A stretch of DNA of 64,000 nt from Streptomyces sp. ALI-76-A (GTDB lineage: Bacteria; Actinomycetota; Actinomycetes; Streptomycetales; Streptomycetaceae), in assembly GCF_030287445.1 (NCBI RefSeq), contig NZ_JASVWB010000002.1:2232001-2296000 (forward strand), in the 5' to 3' direction. Both the position numbers and the translations under genes were made by a program. The stretch's first letter is position 1. Each line of letters opens with the position of its first letter. This document shows, piece after piece, positions 51,637 to 58,284 of this stretch. The notes under the pieces are model-generated. The model did no database searches. It was not told where the DNA came from and saw only the letters and a program-made list of their open reading frames with translations.

Positions 51637-52008
51637 TCAGCCCCGCTCGTAAGCCGCCCGCAGGGCATCCCGTACCGCGACGAGCGCCGCGCTCTCGTCC
51701 AGGCCAAGACGGCGCACCCGCTCGACGTACGCCTGGGCGGCCGACGCCGCCTCACGTTCCGCCGCCGAGCCCACCGCGGCGACGTACGTCCCGTTGCGCC
51801 CCCGCGTCTCGATCACCCCGTCCGCCTCCAGCGCCCGGTACGCCTTGGCGACCGTGTTCGCGGCGAGGCCCAGCGACTCGGCCAGCCCTCGCACGGTCGG
51901 CAGCCGGTATCCCACGGGCAGGACTCCCGACCGCGCCTGCTCGGAGATCTGTGCGCGCACCTGCTCGTACGGCGGGGCGCTCTCGTCGATGTGGATCTTC
52001 AGGGTCAC
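51637..52008 (-). CDS. GntR-family regulator, YtrA type
   Basis: A short 123-residue GntR protein. It has a winged helix (IHIDESAPPYEQVRAQISEQA, then LPTVRGLAESLGLAANTVAKAYRALEADGVIETRGRNGTYV) and a short dimerisation helix instead of an effector domain, the YtrA arrangement. The GTG start at 52008 is used. YtrA regulators usually control ABC transporters; none is adjacent. It is divergent from the GNAT gene at 52081. Confidence 0.9.
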   Translation of the reverse strand: MTLKIHIDESAPPYEQVRAQISEQARSGVLPVGYRLPTVRGLAESLGLAANTVAKAYRALEADGVIETRGRNGTYVAAVGSAAEREAASAAQAYVERVRRLGLDESAALVAVRDALRAAYERG

Positions 52009-52080
52009 GCAGGCGATTGTCCCGCACCCGCGCGAAATTGAGAGGCACCGGGACGCGTCTCCCGCATAGCCTCCGTCCAT

Positions 52081-53010
52081 ATGACCATGACTGTGCGCGA
52101 CCTGCGCCCCACCGTCCGGGCCGACGTCGAGGGATTCGCCCGCGTCCGCCGGCTCGCTCTCCCGTACTACCTCGTCACCCCGGACTCCCTCGCCTACGAC
52201 CTGGCCCACGCGCACCCCGACGCCCACTACCGGCCCCTGGTCGCGGAGGAGGACGGCGAGGTGGTCGGCACGGCCCAGGTGGGGATCGTCCACGACAGCC
52301 CGGACCCGGGCCAGGGGTACGTCAACGTGTACGTGCACCCGGGGCGCACCGGCCGCGGCGCCGGCTCGGGCCTGGTGCGCGCGGCCGAGGAGTACCTGGC
52401 CGCACTGGGGGCGACCCGGCTCTTCGCCTGGGTCCTGGACGAGCCGGGCAACCGCGCCTTCGCCGAACGGCACGGCTACCAGGACCGCCGCACCGCCCAC
52501 TTCCTGCGCCTGGACCTGGCGAACGGCACCCTGCCGCCGCGCGAGCCCCTCCCTCCGGGCGTGGAGCTGCGCTCGGGCGCCGGCTTCGCGGACGACCCGC
52601 GCCCGCTGTTCGAGCTGGACGCGGAGACGATGTCGGACGAGCCGAGCGACATCGACTACGAGTTCACCGACTACGAGGCCTGGCTGGAGAGCACCTGGAA
52701 CCACCCGCTCTTCAGCGCCGAACTGACCTCCGTGGCCTTGGTCGACGGGCGTCCCGCCGCCTTCAGCGCGGCCCGCACGGACGGCGGCACCCGCTACGGC
52801 ACCGTCATGACCGGCACCGCCCGCGCCTTCCGCGGCCGCGGCCTGGCCAAGCTCGCCAAGAACGACGCCCTGCACCGCGCCCGCGCCGCCGGACTCGTCG
52901 AGGCGTTCACCGGGAACGACGCCGGCAACGGTCCGATGATCGCGATCAACAAGTGGTTCGGCTACGAGATCTGTGCCACGGAGGTGCGGTATGTCCGCGA
53001 ACTCGGCTGA
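52081..53010 (+). CDS. Tandem GNAT acetyltransferase
   Basis: A 309-residue protein with two GNAT domains. The N-terminal one (residues 5-155) has a good acetyl-CoA loop (VYVHPGRTGRGAGSGL). The C-terminal one (about 165-305) has the degenerate form ARAFRGRGLAKLAKNDAL. Such tandem GNATs acetylate small molecules or antibiotics. Its substrate is unknown. Its 3' end overlaps the DUF402 gene by 20 bases. Confidence 0.9.
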   Translation: MTMTVRDLRPTVRADVEGFARVRRLALPYYLVTPDSLAYDLAHAHPDAHYRPLVAEEDGEVVGTAQVGIVHDSPDPGQGYVNVYVHPGRTGRGAGSGLVRAAEEYLAALGATRLFAWVLDEPGNRAFAERHGYQDRRTAHFLRLDLANGTLPPREPLPPGVELRSGAGFADDPRPLFELDAETMSDEPSDIDYEFTDYEAWLESTWNHPLFSAELTSVALVDGRPAAFSAARTDGGTRYGTVMTGTARAFRGRGLAKLAKNDALHRARAAGLVEAFTGNDAGNGPMIAINKWFGYEICATEVRYVRELG

Positions 53011-53491
53011 GTCGCCCCGCCAGGTGGAGGTCGTCCTCGTCAAGGCGGGCCGTACGAAGATCCGTTACCCCAGCGCGCTCCTCCACGACGACGGCACGCG
53101 CATCGTGGTCCGCGCGCCCTGGGCCGGGGACGCCGCCCGTGACTTCGGCTTCGTCCGCTTCGAGCCGGGCGATGTCTTCACCGAGTACTACTGGCGTGAC
53201 CGCTGGTACGCCGTGAAGGAGGTCCGCGACGCGGCCGGCACGGTGAAGGGCTGGTACTGCGACATCACCCGCCCGGCCACGCTCGCCGGCACGGAACTCG
53301 TGGTCGAGGACCTCGACCTGGACCTGTGGGTCTCGGGCGACGGCACGGACGTACGCCGGCTGGACGAGGACGAGTTCGCCGAGAGCGGCCTCGCCGACCG
53401 GGACCCGCGGGCCGCGTCCGCCGCCGTGGCCGCCCTCGACGCGCTGGAGGCGCTGGCCCGTGGGGAGGGCCTCACCACGCTGCTCGCCTGA
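52991..53491 (+). CDS. DUF402 protein (FomD/Ntdp-like)
   Basis: A 166-residue protein of the DUF402 fold, whose characterised members hydrolyse nucleoside di- and triphosphates or CMP-linked intermediates. The core FGFVRFEPGDVFTEYYWRDRWYAVKEV and the metal-binding acidic cluster (WYCDITRPA, VVEDLDLDLWV) are present. The ATG at 52991 has GGAGG seven bases before it and lies inside the GNAT gene's last codons, so the two are coupled. Confidence 0.9.
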   Translation: MSANSAESPRQVEVVLVKAGRTKIRYPSALLHDDGTRIVVRAPWAGDAARDFGFVRFEPGDVFTEYYWRDRWYAVKEVRDAAGTVKGWYCDITRPATLAGTELVVEDLDLDLWVSGDGTDVRRLDEDEFAESGLADRDPRAASAAVAALDALEALARGEGLTTLLA

Positions 53492-53567
53492 GCGCCACCG
53501 CCGGCCCCCGCCCGGCTGACACGCCCAGCCGCCCAGCCCCCTGCCGCCGCTCGACCGCCCCGCCGCC

Positions 53568-54185
53568 TCAGCCGGCCGTCGCCACCACCGTGTACCGCTC
53601 GTCGTCCACGTCCTTCCCCCACAGCCGCGCGTCGTCCGACAGCCGGTCCACGCGCACGGTCCCGCCGAGCGGGGCGAGCAGGGCGGTGAGCCGGGCGGCG
53701 GGTATGCCGACCGGGTCGACCGTGCCCCACACGCCCTCGACCAGCACCAGCCGGCCGCCGGGGCGGAGCAGTCGACGCCAGTGCCGCAGGGCCCGGCCGG
53801 GGTCGGGCAGCGTCCACAGCACGTGCCGCACGAGCACCACGTCGAACCGCTCCTCCCCCACCGGCGGGTCCGCCGCGTCACCGACGAGGAACACCGCGTC
53901 ACGGCCGGCGAGTTTGGCGCGCGCGAGACCGACCATGGCCGGGGACCGGTCCACCCCGGTGACACGGTGCCCCTGTTCGGCCGCGAGGAGCGACAGGCTT
54001 CCGGTGCCGCAGCCGAGGTCGAGGACGTCGGCGGCGGCGCCGGGCAGCCAGCCGCGCAGCCGCCCGGCCCAGGCCAGGCGCACCTGCGGGTCGCGCAGAC
54101 CGTGGTCCGGCGCGTCGTCGAAGGACGGGGCCTGCGCGTCCCAGTCGGCACCCACCGTGTTCGTTCCGTCACTCTGATCGGTCAT
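53568..54185 (-). CDS. Class I SAM-dependent methyltransferase
   Basis: A 205-residue methyltransferase: motif I VLDLGCGTGSLSLLAAEQG, motif II VTGVDRSPAMV, post-motif VVLVRHVLWTLPDP and LLRPGGRLVLVEGVW. A small-molecule substrate is likely. The ATG at 54185 (MTDQSDGTNTVGADWD) is used. Upstream lie two 19-bp direct repeats, and the opposite strand encodes a 43-residue ORF. Confidence 0.9.
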   Translation of the reverse strand: MTDQSDGTNTVGADWDAQAPSFDDAPDHGLRDPQVRLAWAGRLRGWLPGAAADVLDLGCGTGSLSLLAAEQGHRVTGVDRSPAMVGLARAKLAGRDAVFLVGDAADPPVGEERFDVVLVRHVLWTLPDPGRALRHWRRLLRPGGRLVLVEGVWGTVDPVGIPAARLTALLAPLGGTVRVDRLSDDARLWGKDVDDERYTVVATAG

Positions 54186-54195
54186 GCGCTCAAGA

Positions 54196-54241
54196 GTGAC
54201 ACCCGCCACTGACAATCGAATCGTGACAACCGCCACTGACA
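54196..54241. repeat. Pair of 19-bp direct repeats (possible operator)
   Basis: GTGACACCCGCCACTGACA (54196-54214) and GTGACAACCGCCACTGACA (54223-54241) differ at one position and are spaced 27 bases apart. They lie in the divergent region between the methyltransferase and a small ORF, where a regulator could bind them. Confidence 0.7.
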
Positions 54242-54325
54242 GAACGGCAGCCGATGAGGAACTCTCCCTCAACGGGTCTACCTCCGTGAGAACGCGGAAC
54301 TCGGTAGTCCCTGAAGGAGGCAGCC

Positions 54326-54457
54326 ATGCGCCGTGTGACCGTGCAGAAGCCCCTGAAGAAGACGGACTCCCGAGTCCGCGAGGAGGCCGACGAGCGCCCC
54401 GCGGGACGCCCGGAGGTCCGCAAGGACGTCGCACGGACGTGGTGGCCCGACGGGTGA
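54326..54457 (+). CDS. 43-residue basic small protein
   Basis: A small ORF with a near-ideal ribosome site (GAAGGAGG, 6 bases before the ATG). The product begins MRRVTVQKPLKKTDSRVREE and ends VARTWWPDG. It is highly charged, with no cysteines and no membrane segment. Because of its size it is easily missed. The strong ribosome site and the direct repeats upstream favour real expression. Function is unknown. Confidence 0.6.
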   Translation: MRRVTVQKPLKKTDSRVREEADERPAGRPEVRKDVARTWWPDG

Positions 54458-54472
54458 GAGCGCCGAGCTCCC

Positions 54473-54922
54473 TCAGTCCAGCCGCTTGCGGTAGTGCACA
54501 CGGTCGTACGGCCCGTCCGCGCGCCGGTTGACGACCTCGTAGCCGAACTTCCGGTAGATCTCCTGGTTCTCCCGCATCAGGGCGTGGGTGTGGAGCCTGA
54601 CCTCCGGAAGACGCAGCGCACGCGCGCGTGCCTCCACGAAACGCAGCAGCCGTCCCCCCACACCCGTGCCGTGCGCGTCGGGGTGGACGGCGACGCTGTC
54701 GAGGTACAGGTGGTCCTCGTACGCCTCGATCACCACCAGGCCCGTCACCGGCTCCCCCGTCACGAACACCTTCCCCTCGGCCACGTTCGCCGCGTGGTCC
54801 GCCTCCATGGGCCGCGGCACCACCCCGATGCGCGCGATGTAGGGGTGGTACGCCGCGTCGGTCACGCTCTTCACGGCCGGTACGTCCGCCGTCACGGCGG
54901 GCCGGATCTCGTCGCCTGTCAT
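54473..54922 (-). CDS. GNAT-family N-acetyltransferase
   Basis: A 149-residue single-domain GNAT. The acetyl-CoA site is VAVHPDAHGTGVGGRLLRF, with the C-terminal NQEIYRKFGYEVV typical of small acetyltransferases. The ATG at 54922 is used; a GTG at 54931 is possible. The substrate is unknown. It is convergent with the 43-residue ORF. Confidence 0.9.
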   Translation of the reverse strand: MTGDEIRPAVTADVPAVKSVTDAAYHPYIARIGVVPRPMEADHAANVAEGKVFVTGEPVTGLVVIEAYEDHLYLDSVAVHPDAHGTGVGGRLLRFVEARARALRLPEVRLHTHALMRENQEIYRKFGYEVVNRRADGPYDRVHYRKRLD

Positions 54923-55122
54923 GGCGGGCACCGTATCCGTCCCGCCGATGCGCGGTGCGGACCTGAGCCCTCGGTTAGCGCTCCCTTAAGGGCACCATAA
55001 GGATCTTCCTCACCCGCCTCCAGCAGGCGTTCTCGCGGTCGTCAGGGGCTAGCTTGCTGCTCGTCCCCCCACGGGTTCCGGTCCATGAACCTGAACCGAG
55101 CGACCGTTCCGAGGAGTTCCGC
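54923..55122. promoter_or_regulatory. Divergent promoter region of the GNAT and LPMO genes
   Basis: This 200-bp region contains CTCCCTTAAGGGCAC with a perfect CCCTTAAGGG palindrome at 54979-54988, and ends with the GAGGAG ribosome site of the LPMO. The palindrome may be an operator, but there is no second copy to support this. Confidence 0.35.
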
Positions 55123-56157
55123 ATGCCCGTACGCCGCAGGGTCGCCACCGTCGCCGCCGTCGGCATCACGCCGCTCGCCCTGGCCGTCCTGGCCGCCGCG
55201 CCCGCGTCCGCGCACGGTTCGCTGGGTGATCCGGTCAGCCGGGTCGCGCAGTGCTACGCGGAGGGTCCGGAGAGCCCCTCCTCCGCCGCGTGCGGGGCCG
55301 CGGTCGCGGCCGGCGGGACCCAGGCGCTGTACGACTGGAACGGCGTACGCATCGGCGACGCGAACGGGCGGCACCGGACGCTGATCCCGGACGGCAGGCT
55401 GTGCAGCGCCGGCAACGACGCGTTCAAGGGGCTCGACCTGGCCCGCGCCGACTGGCCCGCGACCACCGTGAGCGCCGGGCCGTACACCTTCGCGTACCGC
55501 GTGACGGCCCCGCACAAGGGCACCTTCACGGTGTACGCCACCAAGCCCGGGTACGACCCGGCGCGGCCTCTGGCCTGGGACGACCTGGACCTGGAGAACC
55601 CGGTGGCGACGGCCACCGACCCGGTCGCGGCGGGCGGACGCTACACGTTCTCCGGGACCCTCCCCGAGCGCGCCGGCCGGCACCTGCTGTACGCGGTCTG
55701 GCAGCGCTCGGACAGCCCGGAGGCGTTCTACTCCTGCTCGGACGTCGACTTCGGCGGCGGTTCCGGCACCGCCGGCGCGGGCGGTGGCGGCACCCCGGCC
55801 CCCAGCGCCTCCGCGCCCTCCGAGCAGCAGATCGAGGACGGTGCCGACAAGTCGACGATCGAACACCACGGTCACGGCGACCAGGACGCCGGCACGTCGG
55901 CCGAACCGGAAGCGGCAGCGGACCCGAGGGCGGCCCAGGCAGCGGACCCGGCAGCCGATCCGGTCGCGGGGACCGCGGACCCCGTACCCGACGAGCCGAA
56001 GGCGGCCGGTGTCTCCGCGAACCTCGCCGAGACCGGCGGCGACGACAGCACGCCGTACCTGGCCATGGGCGGGGCGGCCGCGCTGGCGCTCGGCTCGGCG
56101 GCCCTGTTCGCGTCGGTCCGCCGGCGCACGGTGGACGGCGGCCGGCCCGGTCGCTAG
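55123..56157 (+). CDS. AA10 lytic polysaccharide monooxygenase with sortase motif
   Basis: A copper enzyme that oxidatively cleaves chitin or cellulose. The signal peptide ends at ASA-30, so His31 becomes the N-terminal copper ligand. The second histidine of the brace is His131 (VTAPHKGTF). DWNG, IPDGRLCSAGN and AVWQRSDSPEAFYSCSDVDF match the AA10 core. A Gly/Pro/Ala/Glu-rich linker leads to LAETGG, a hydrophobic helix and a basic tail, the class E (LAXTG) sortase signal, so the enzyme is probably attached to the cell wall. Wall-bound LPMOs suggest a role in the cell's own surface glycans. The stop TAG lies in the CTAG of MITE copy 2. Confidence 0.92.
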   Translation: MPVRRRVATVAAVGITPLALAVLAAAPASAHGSLGDPVSRVAQCYAEGPESPSSAACGAAVAAGGTQALYDWNGVRIGDANGRHRTLIPDGRLCSAGNDAFKGLDLARADWPATTVSAGPYTFAYRVTAPHKGTFTVYATKPGYDPARPLAWDDLDLENPVATATDPVAAGGRYTFSGTLPERAGRHLLYAVWQRSDSPEAFYSCSDVDFGGGSGTAGAGGGGTPAPSASAPSEQQIEDGADKSTIEHHGHGDQDAGTSAEPEAAADPRAAQAADPAADPVAGTADPVPDEPKAAGVSANLAETGGDDSTPYLAMGGAAALALGSAALFASVRRRTVDGGRPGR

Positions 56158-56318
56158 TGCCGCGGCAGGCAACGTTTGCCCGTCAAGGAGCGGCGTCCGG
56201 TGCGTGCTCTCGGCGTGCCGGCCGGAAGCCCTCGTACTGGATGTACTCGGGCTTTCGGCCGGTGCGGCGAGAGGGCGTGCCGGGCGTCGCGACGGGGCGA
56301 ACGTCGCCTGCCACGGCA
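56158..56318. mobile_element. Hairpin MITE, copy 2 (CTAG-flanked)
   Basis: 161 bp and nearly identical to the element at 25868-26023, differing mainly by a few bases near the apex (ACTCGGGCTTTC in place of ACTTGAC). Both ends abut CTAG, and the left CTAG contains the stop codon of the LPMO gene. Here it separates two convergent genes and could act as a terminator. Confidence 0.9.
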
Positions 56319-56330
56319 CTAGTGCCGGGC

Positions 56331-56365
56331 GGGGTCTGTCCGGCGGCTCAGGCCGGACAGACCCC
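56331..56365. terminator. Terminator hairpin between the MITE and the MarR gene
   Basis: GGGGTCTGTCCGGC and GCCGGACAGACCCC form a perfect 14-bp stem with a 7-base loop, directly after the MarR stop codon on the - strand. It would also stop any transcript leaving the LPMO gene. Confidence 0.8.
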
Positions 56366-56812
56366 TCACCAACTGGGCCGCAGGGGACCGGAAGGGGCGA
56401 TGCGCCCCAGTCGCTCGCGCAGCGCGCGCACCTCGCCCTCGCCGAGCAGCCCGGTCCAGGCGCCGACGGCCTCCGCCGCCGCCTCCTCCGCCGCCCGGGT
56501 GCAGGCCCACCCCGAGTCGGTCAGCACGACCAGCCGGGCCCGCGCGTCCTCGGGGTGCGGCCGGCGCTCGGCGTACCCCTTGCGCACGATCTCGTCGACG
56601 AGCTGGCTGGCGGCCTGCTTGCTCACCCCGAGGTGGGCCGCGAGGTCGGTGACGGTCGCCCCGTCCGGGGCGAGCCGGGCGAACGCGAACCCGTGCGCGG
56701 GCCTGAGGTCCGCGAAGCCACGGGCGACGACCCCCTCGTGGATGCGCTGCGTGAGGTCACCGGCGACGGCGAGCAGGGTGGCGGCCAGGGCCATGGCGTC
56801 GGAGTTCTGCAC
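56366..56812 (-). CDS. MarR-family transcriptional regulator
   Basis: A 148-residue winged-helix dimer. The DNA-binding part reads TVTDLAAHLGVSKQAASQLVDEIVRKGYAERRPHPEDARARLVVLTDSG. It is divergent from a cupin gene. Between them is a perfect 18-bp inverted repeat whose arms are each palindromic (TCAAGCAGCTTGA), strongly suggesting control of both genes. The inducer is unknown. Confidence 0.92.
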   Translation of the reverse strand: MQNSDAMALAATLLAVAGDLTQRIHEGVVARGFADLRPAHGFAFARLAPDGATVTDLAAHLGVSKQAASQLVDEIVRKGYAERRPHPEDARARLVVLTDSGWACTRAAEEAAAEAVGAWTGLLGEGEVRALRERLGRIAPSGPLRPSW

Positions 56813-56840
56813 GGACGCATTGAAACACCCTTGACGGTTC

Positions 56841-56890
56841 GGTCAAGCAGCTTGACTATGGAGGCAGGCAAGTAGTCAAGCTGCTTGACC
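56841..56890. promoter_or_regulatory. Twin MarR operators between marR-type and cupin genes
   Basis: GGTCAAGCAGCTTGACTA (56841-56858) and TAGTCAAGCTGCTTGACC (56873-56890) are perfect reverse complements, 14 bases apart. Each also contains the internal palindrome TCAAG-N3-CTTGA, the size of a MarR dimer site. One site faces each promoter. Confidence 0.85.
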
Positions 56891-56917
56891 ATTTACCACT
56901 GACCCACTGGAGGTCCC

Positions 56918-57292
56918 GTGCCCGTCATCCGCTCCTCCGAGGCCGTCGTCCACGAGATCCACGGCGCCCGCTTCGTCTCGTACGCCACTCCCCGCACCGG
57001 CAGCAAGGAGCTGTGCGCCTGGCGGGGCGAGATCCCGGCCGGCACGAAGGCGCCCGCGCACACGGTCGACCGGGAGGAGATCTTCCATGTGCTCAGCGGC
57101 GAACTGCTGATGACCCTCGACGGCCGCACCCACCGCGTCGGCGCGGGCGACACCGTGATCATCAACCCCGGTGCCACGCTCGCCGTCGAGAACCCCACGA
57201 GCGAGGTCGCCACCTCCTGGGTGACCACCTCCATCGGCCTGACGGCGGAGCTCGCCGACGGCACCCGCATCACGCCGCCCTGGGCCGGCTGA
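56918..57292 (+). CDS. Cupin-domain protein
   Basis: A small single-cupin protein of 124 residues. Motif 1 appears as PAHTVDREEIFHVLSGEL and motif 2 as GDTVIINPGATLAVENP. The metal set is incomplete relative to the classical G(X)5HXH(X)3-4E(X)6G, so enzyme activity is uncertain. The GTG start at 56918 is used. It is divergent from the MarR gene and very likely its target. Confidence 0.88.
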   Translation: MPVIRSSEAVVHEIHGARFVSYATPRTGSKELCAWRGEIPAGTKAPAHTVDREEIFHVLSGELLMTLDGRTHRVGAGDTVIINPGATLAVENPTSEVATSWVTTSIGLTAELADGTRITPPWAG

Positions 57293-57315
57293 CCCCCGGG
57301 GCGTGCGGCCGGACC

Positions 57316-58284
57316 TCACGCCGCCAGCGTCCCCGGCATCACCGCCCGCGGCCCGAACTTCGCTCGCGCGCGGTCCGCGACCTCCTCGATACGGCGGAGC
57401 TTCTCCTCCACCGGGTCGAAGGCGAGCTGGTAGGAGGCCTGTTCGGCGGGGGCGAGGGCCTCGGCGCGCAGCGCGAGGGAACGGACCCGGGCGCGCTGGA
57501 GGCCGAGCGCCGCGTACATGCCGTAGGCCGCCCTGGTCAGCGCCGCCGAGTGCGCGGTCGGCTCCTTGAGGGTGCGGGTGCGGGTGGTCGAGGAGCGGTC
57601 GGCGTAGCGGACGGTGAGGGTCAGGCTGCCGCAGACCTTGTCCAGGGCGCGCAGCCGGGCGCCCAGTTCCTCGGCGGCCGAGAGCAGGGCGCGCCGGTGC
57701 CGGTCGGCGTCCAGCTCGTCGCGGTCGAAGGGGCGTTCGGCGGCCAGCGACCGGGAGACGGCGTTCGGTACGACCCGGCCGCGGTCGAGGCCGCCCGCCT
57801 TCTCGCGCACCTCGCGGCCGGTCCTCGCGCCGACCAGACGCTGGAGCGTGGACAGCGGCGCGGCGGCGACCAGACCGAGGGTGTCGAGGCCGTACTCGCC
57901 CAGGGTGCGGGCGGTCGCGGCGCCGACGCCGGGAAGCGCGGCGACGGGCTTGCCGGCGAGGAACGCGGCGACGGCGTCCTCGGGCACCGCGCAGGTCACC
58001 CCGGGTCCGGCGTCCCGCAGCGCGATGCGGGCCAGCATCGGACCCGGCCCGGCGCCGATCACGCAGTCGACGCCGTACCGGGCGAGCGCCCGGACCCGGA
58101 TCACCGACGCCAGTTCCACCGCGGTGCGCCCGAAGTAGCGTTCGGCGCCCCGCAGGTCGGCGAGCGCCGCGTCCGGCGGCAACGCCTCGACGACGGGCGT
58201 GAACTCCTCGAGCAACCCGAGCAGATCCGGCAGGGCCGCCTCGCGCGTCGGCGGCAGCTGGAAACGTACGCAGAGGATGGTCAT
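57316..58284 (-). CDS. Y-family DNA polymerase-like protein (ImuB-like, active site incomplete)
   Basis: A 322-residue relative of DinB/ImuB. The N-terminus reads MTILCVRFQLPP where active enzymes have the first catalytic aspartate. The next motif is ALPPDAALADLRGAERYFG in place of a SIDEAYLD-like sequence, so two of the three catalytic acids appear to be missing. The helix-hairpin-helix PVAALPGVGAATARTLGEYG and a little-finger domain are intact. Its ATG overlaps the dnaE2 stop by ATGA. In other actinobacteria an inactive ImuB links DnaE2 to the beta clamp; that role is inferred here. Confidence 0.8.
   Translation of the reverse strand: MTILCVRFQLPPTREAALPDLLGLLEEFTPVVEALPPDAALADLRGAERYFGRTAVELASVIRVRALARYGVDCVIGAGPGPMLARIALRDAGPGVTCAVPEDAVAAFLAGKPVAALPGVGAATARTLGEYGLDTLGLVAAAPLSTLQRLVGARTGREVREKAGGLDRGRVVPNAVSRSLAAERPFDRDELDADRHRRALLSAAEELGARLRALDKVCGSLTLTVRYADRSSTTRTRTLKEPTAHSAALTRAAYGMYAALGLQRARVRSLALRAEALAPAEQASYQLAFDPVEEKLRRIEEVADRARAKFGPRAVMPGTLAA

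Noticed and set aside
54979..54988. CCCTTAAGGG palindrome as a specific operator
   Set aside because: Only one copy exists in the window and no adjacent regulator pairs with it, so it is kept only as a note on the promoter region.
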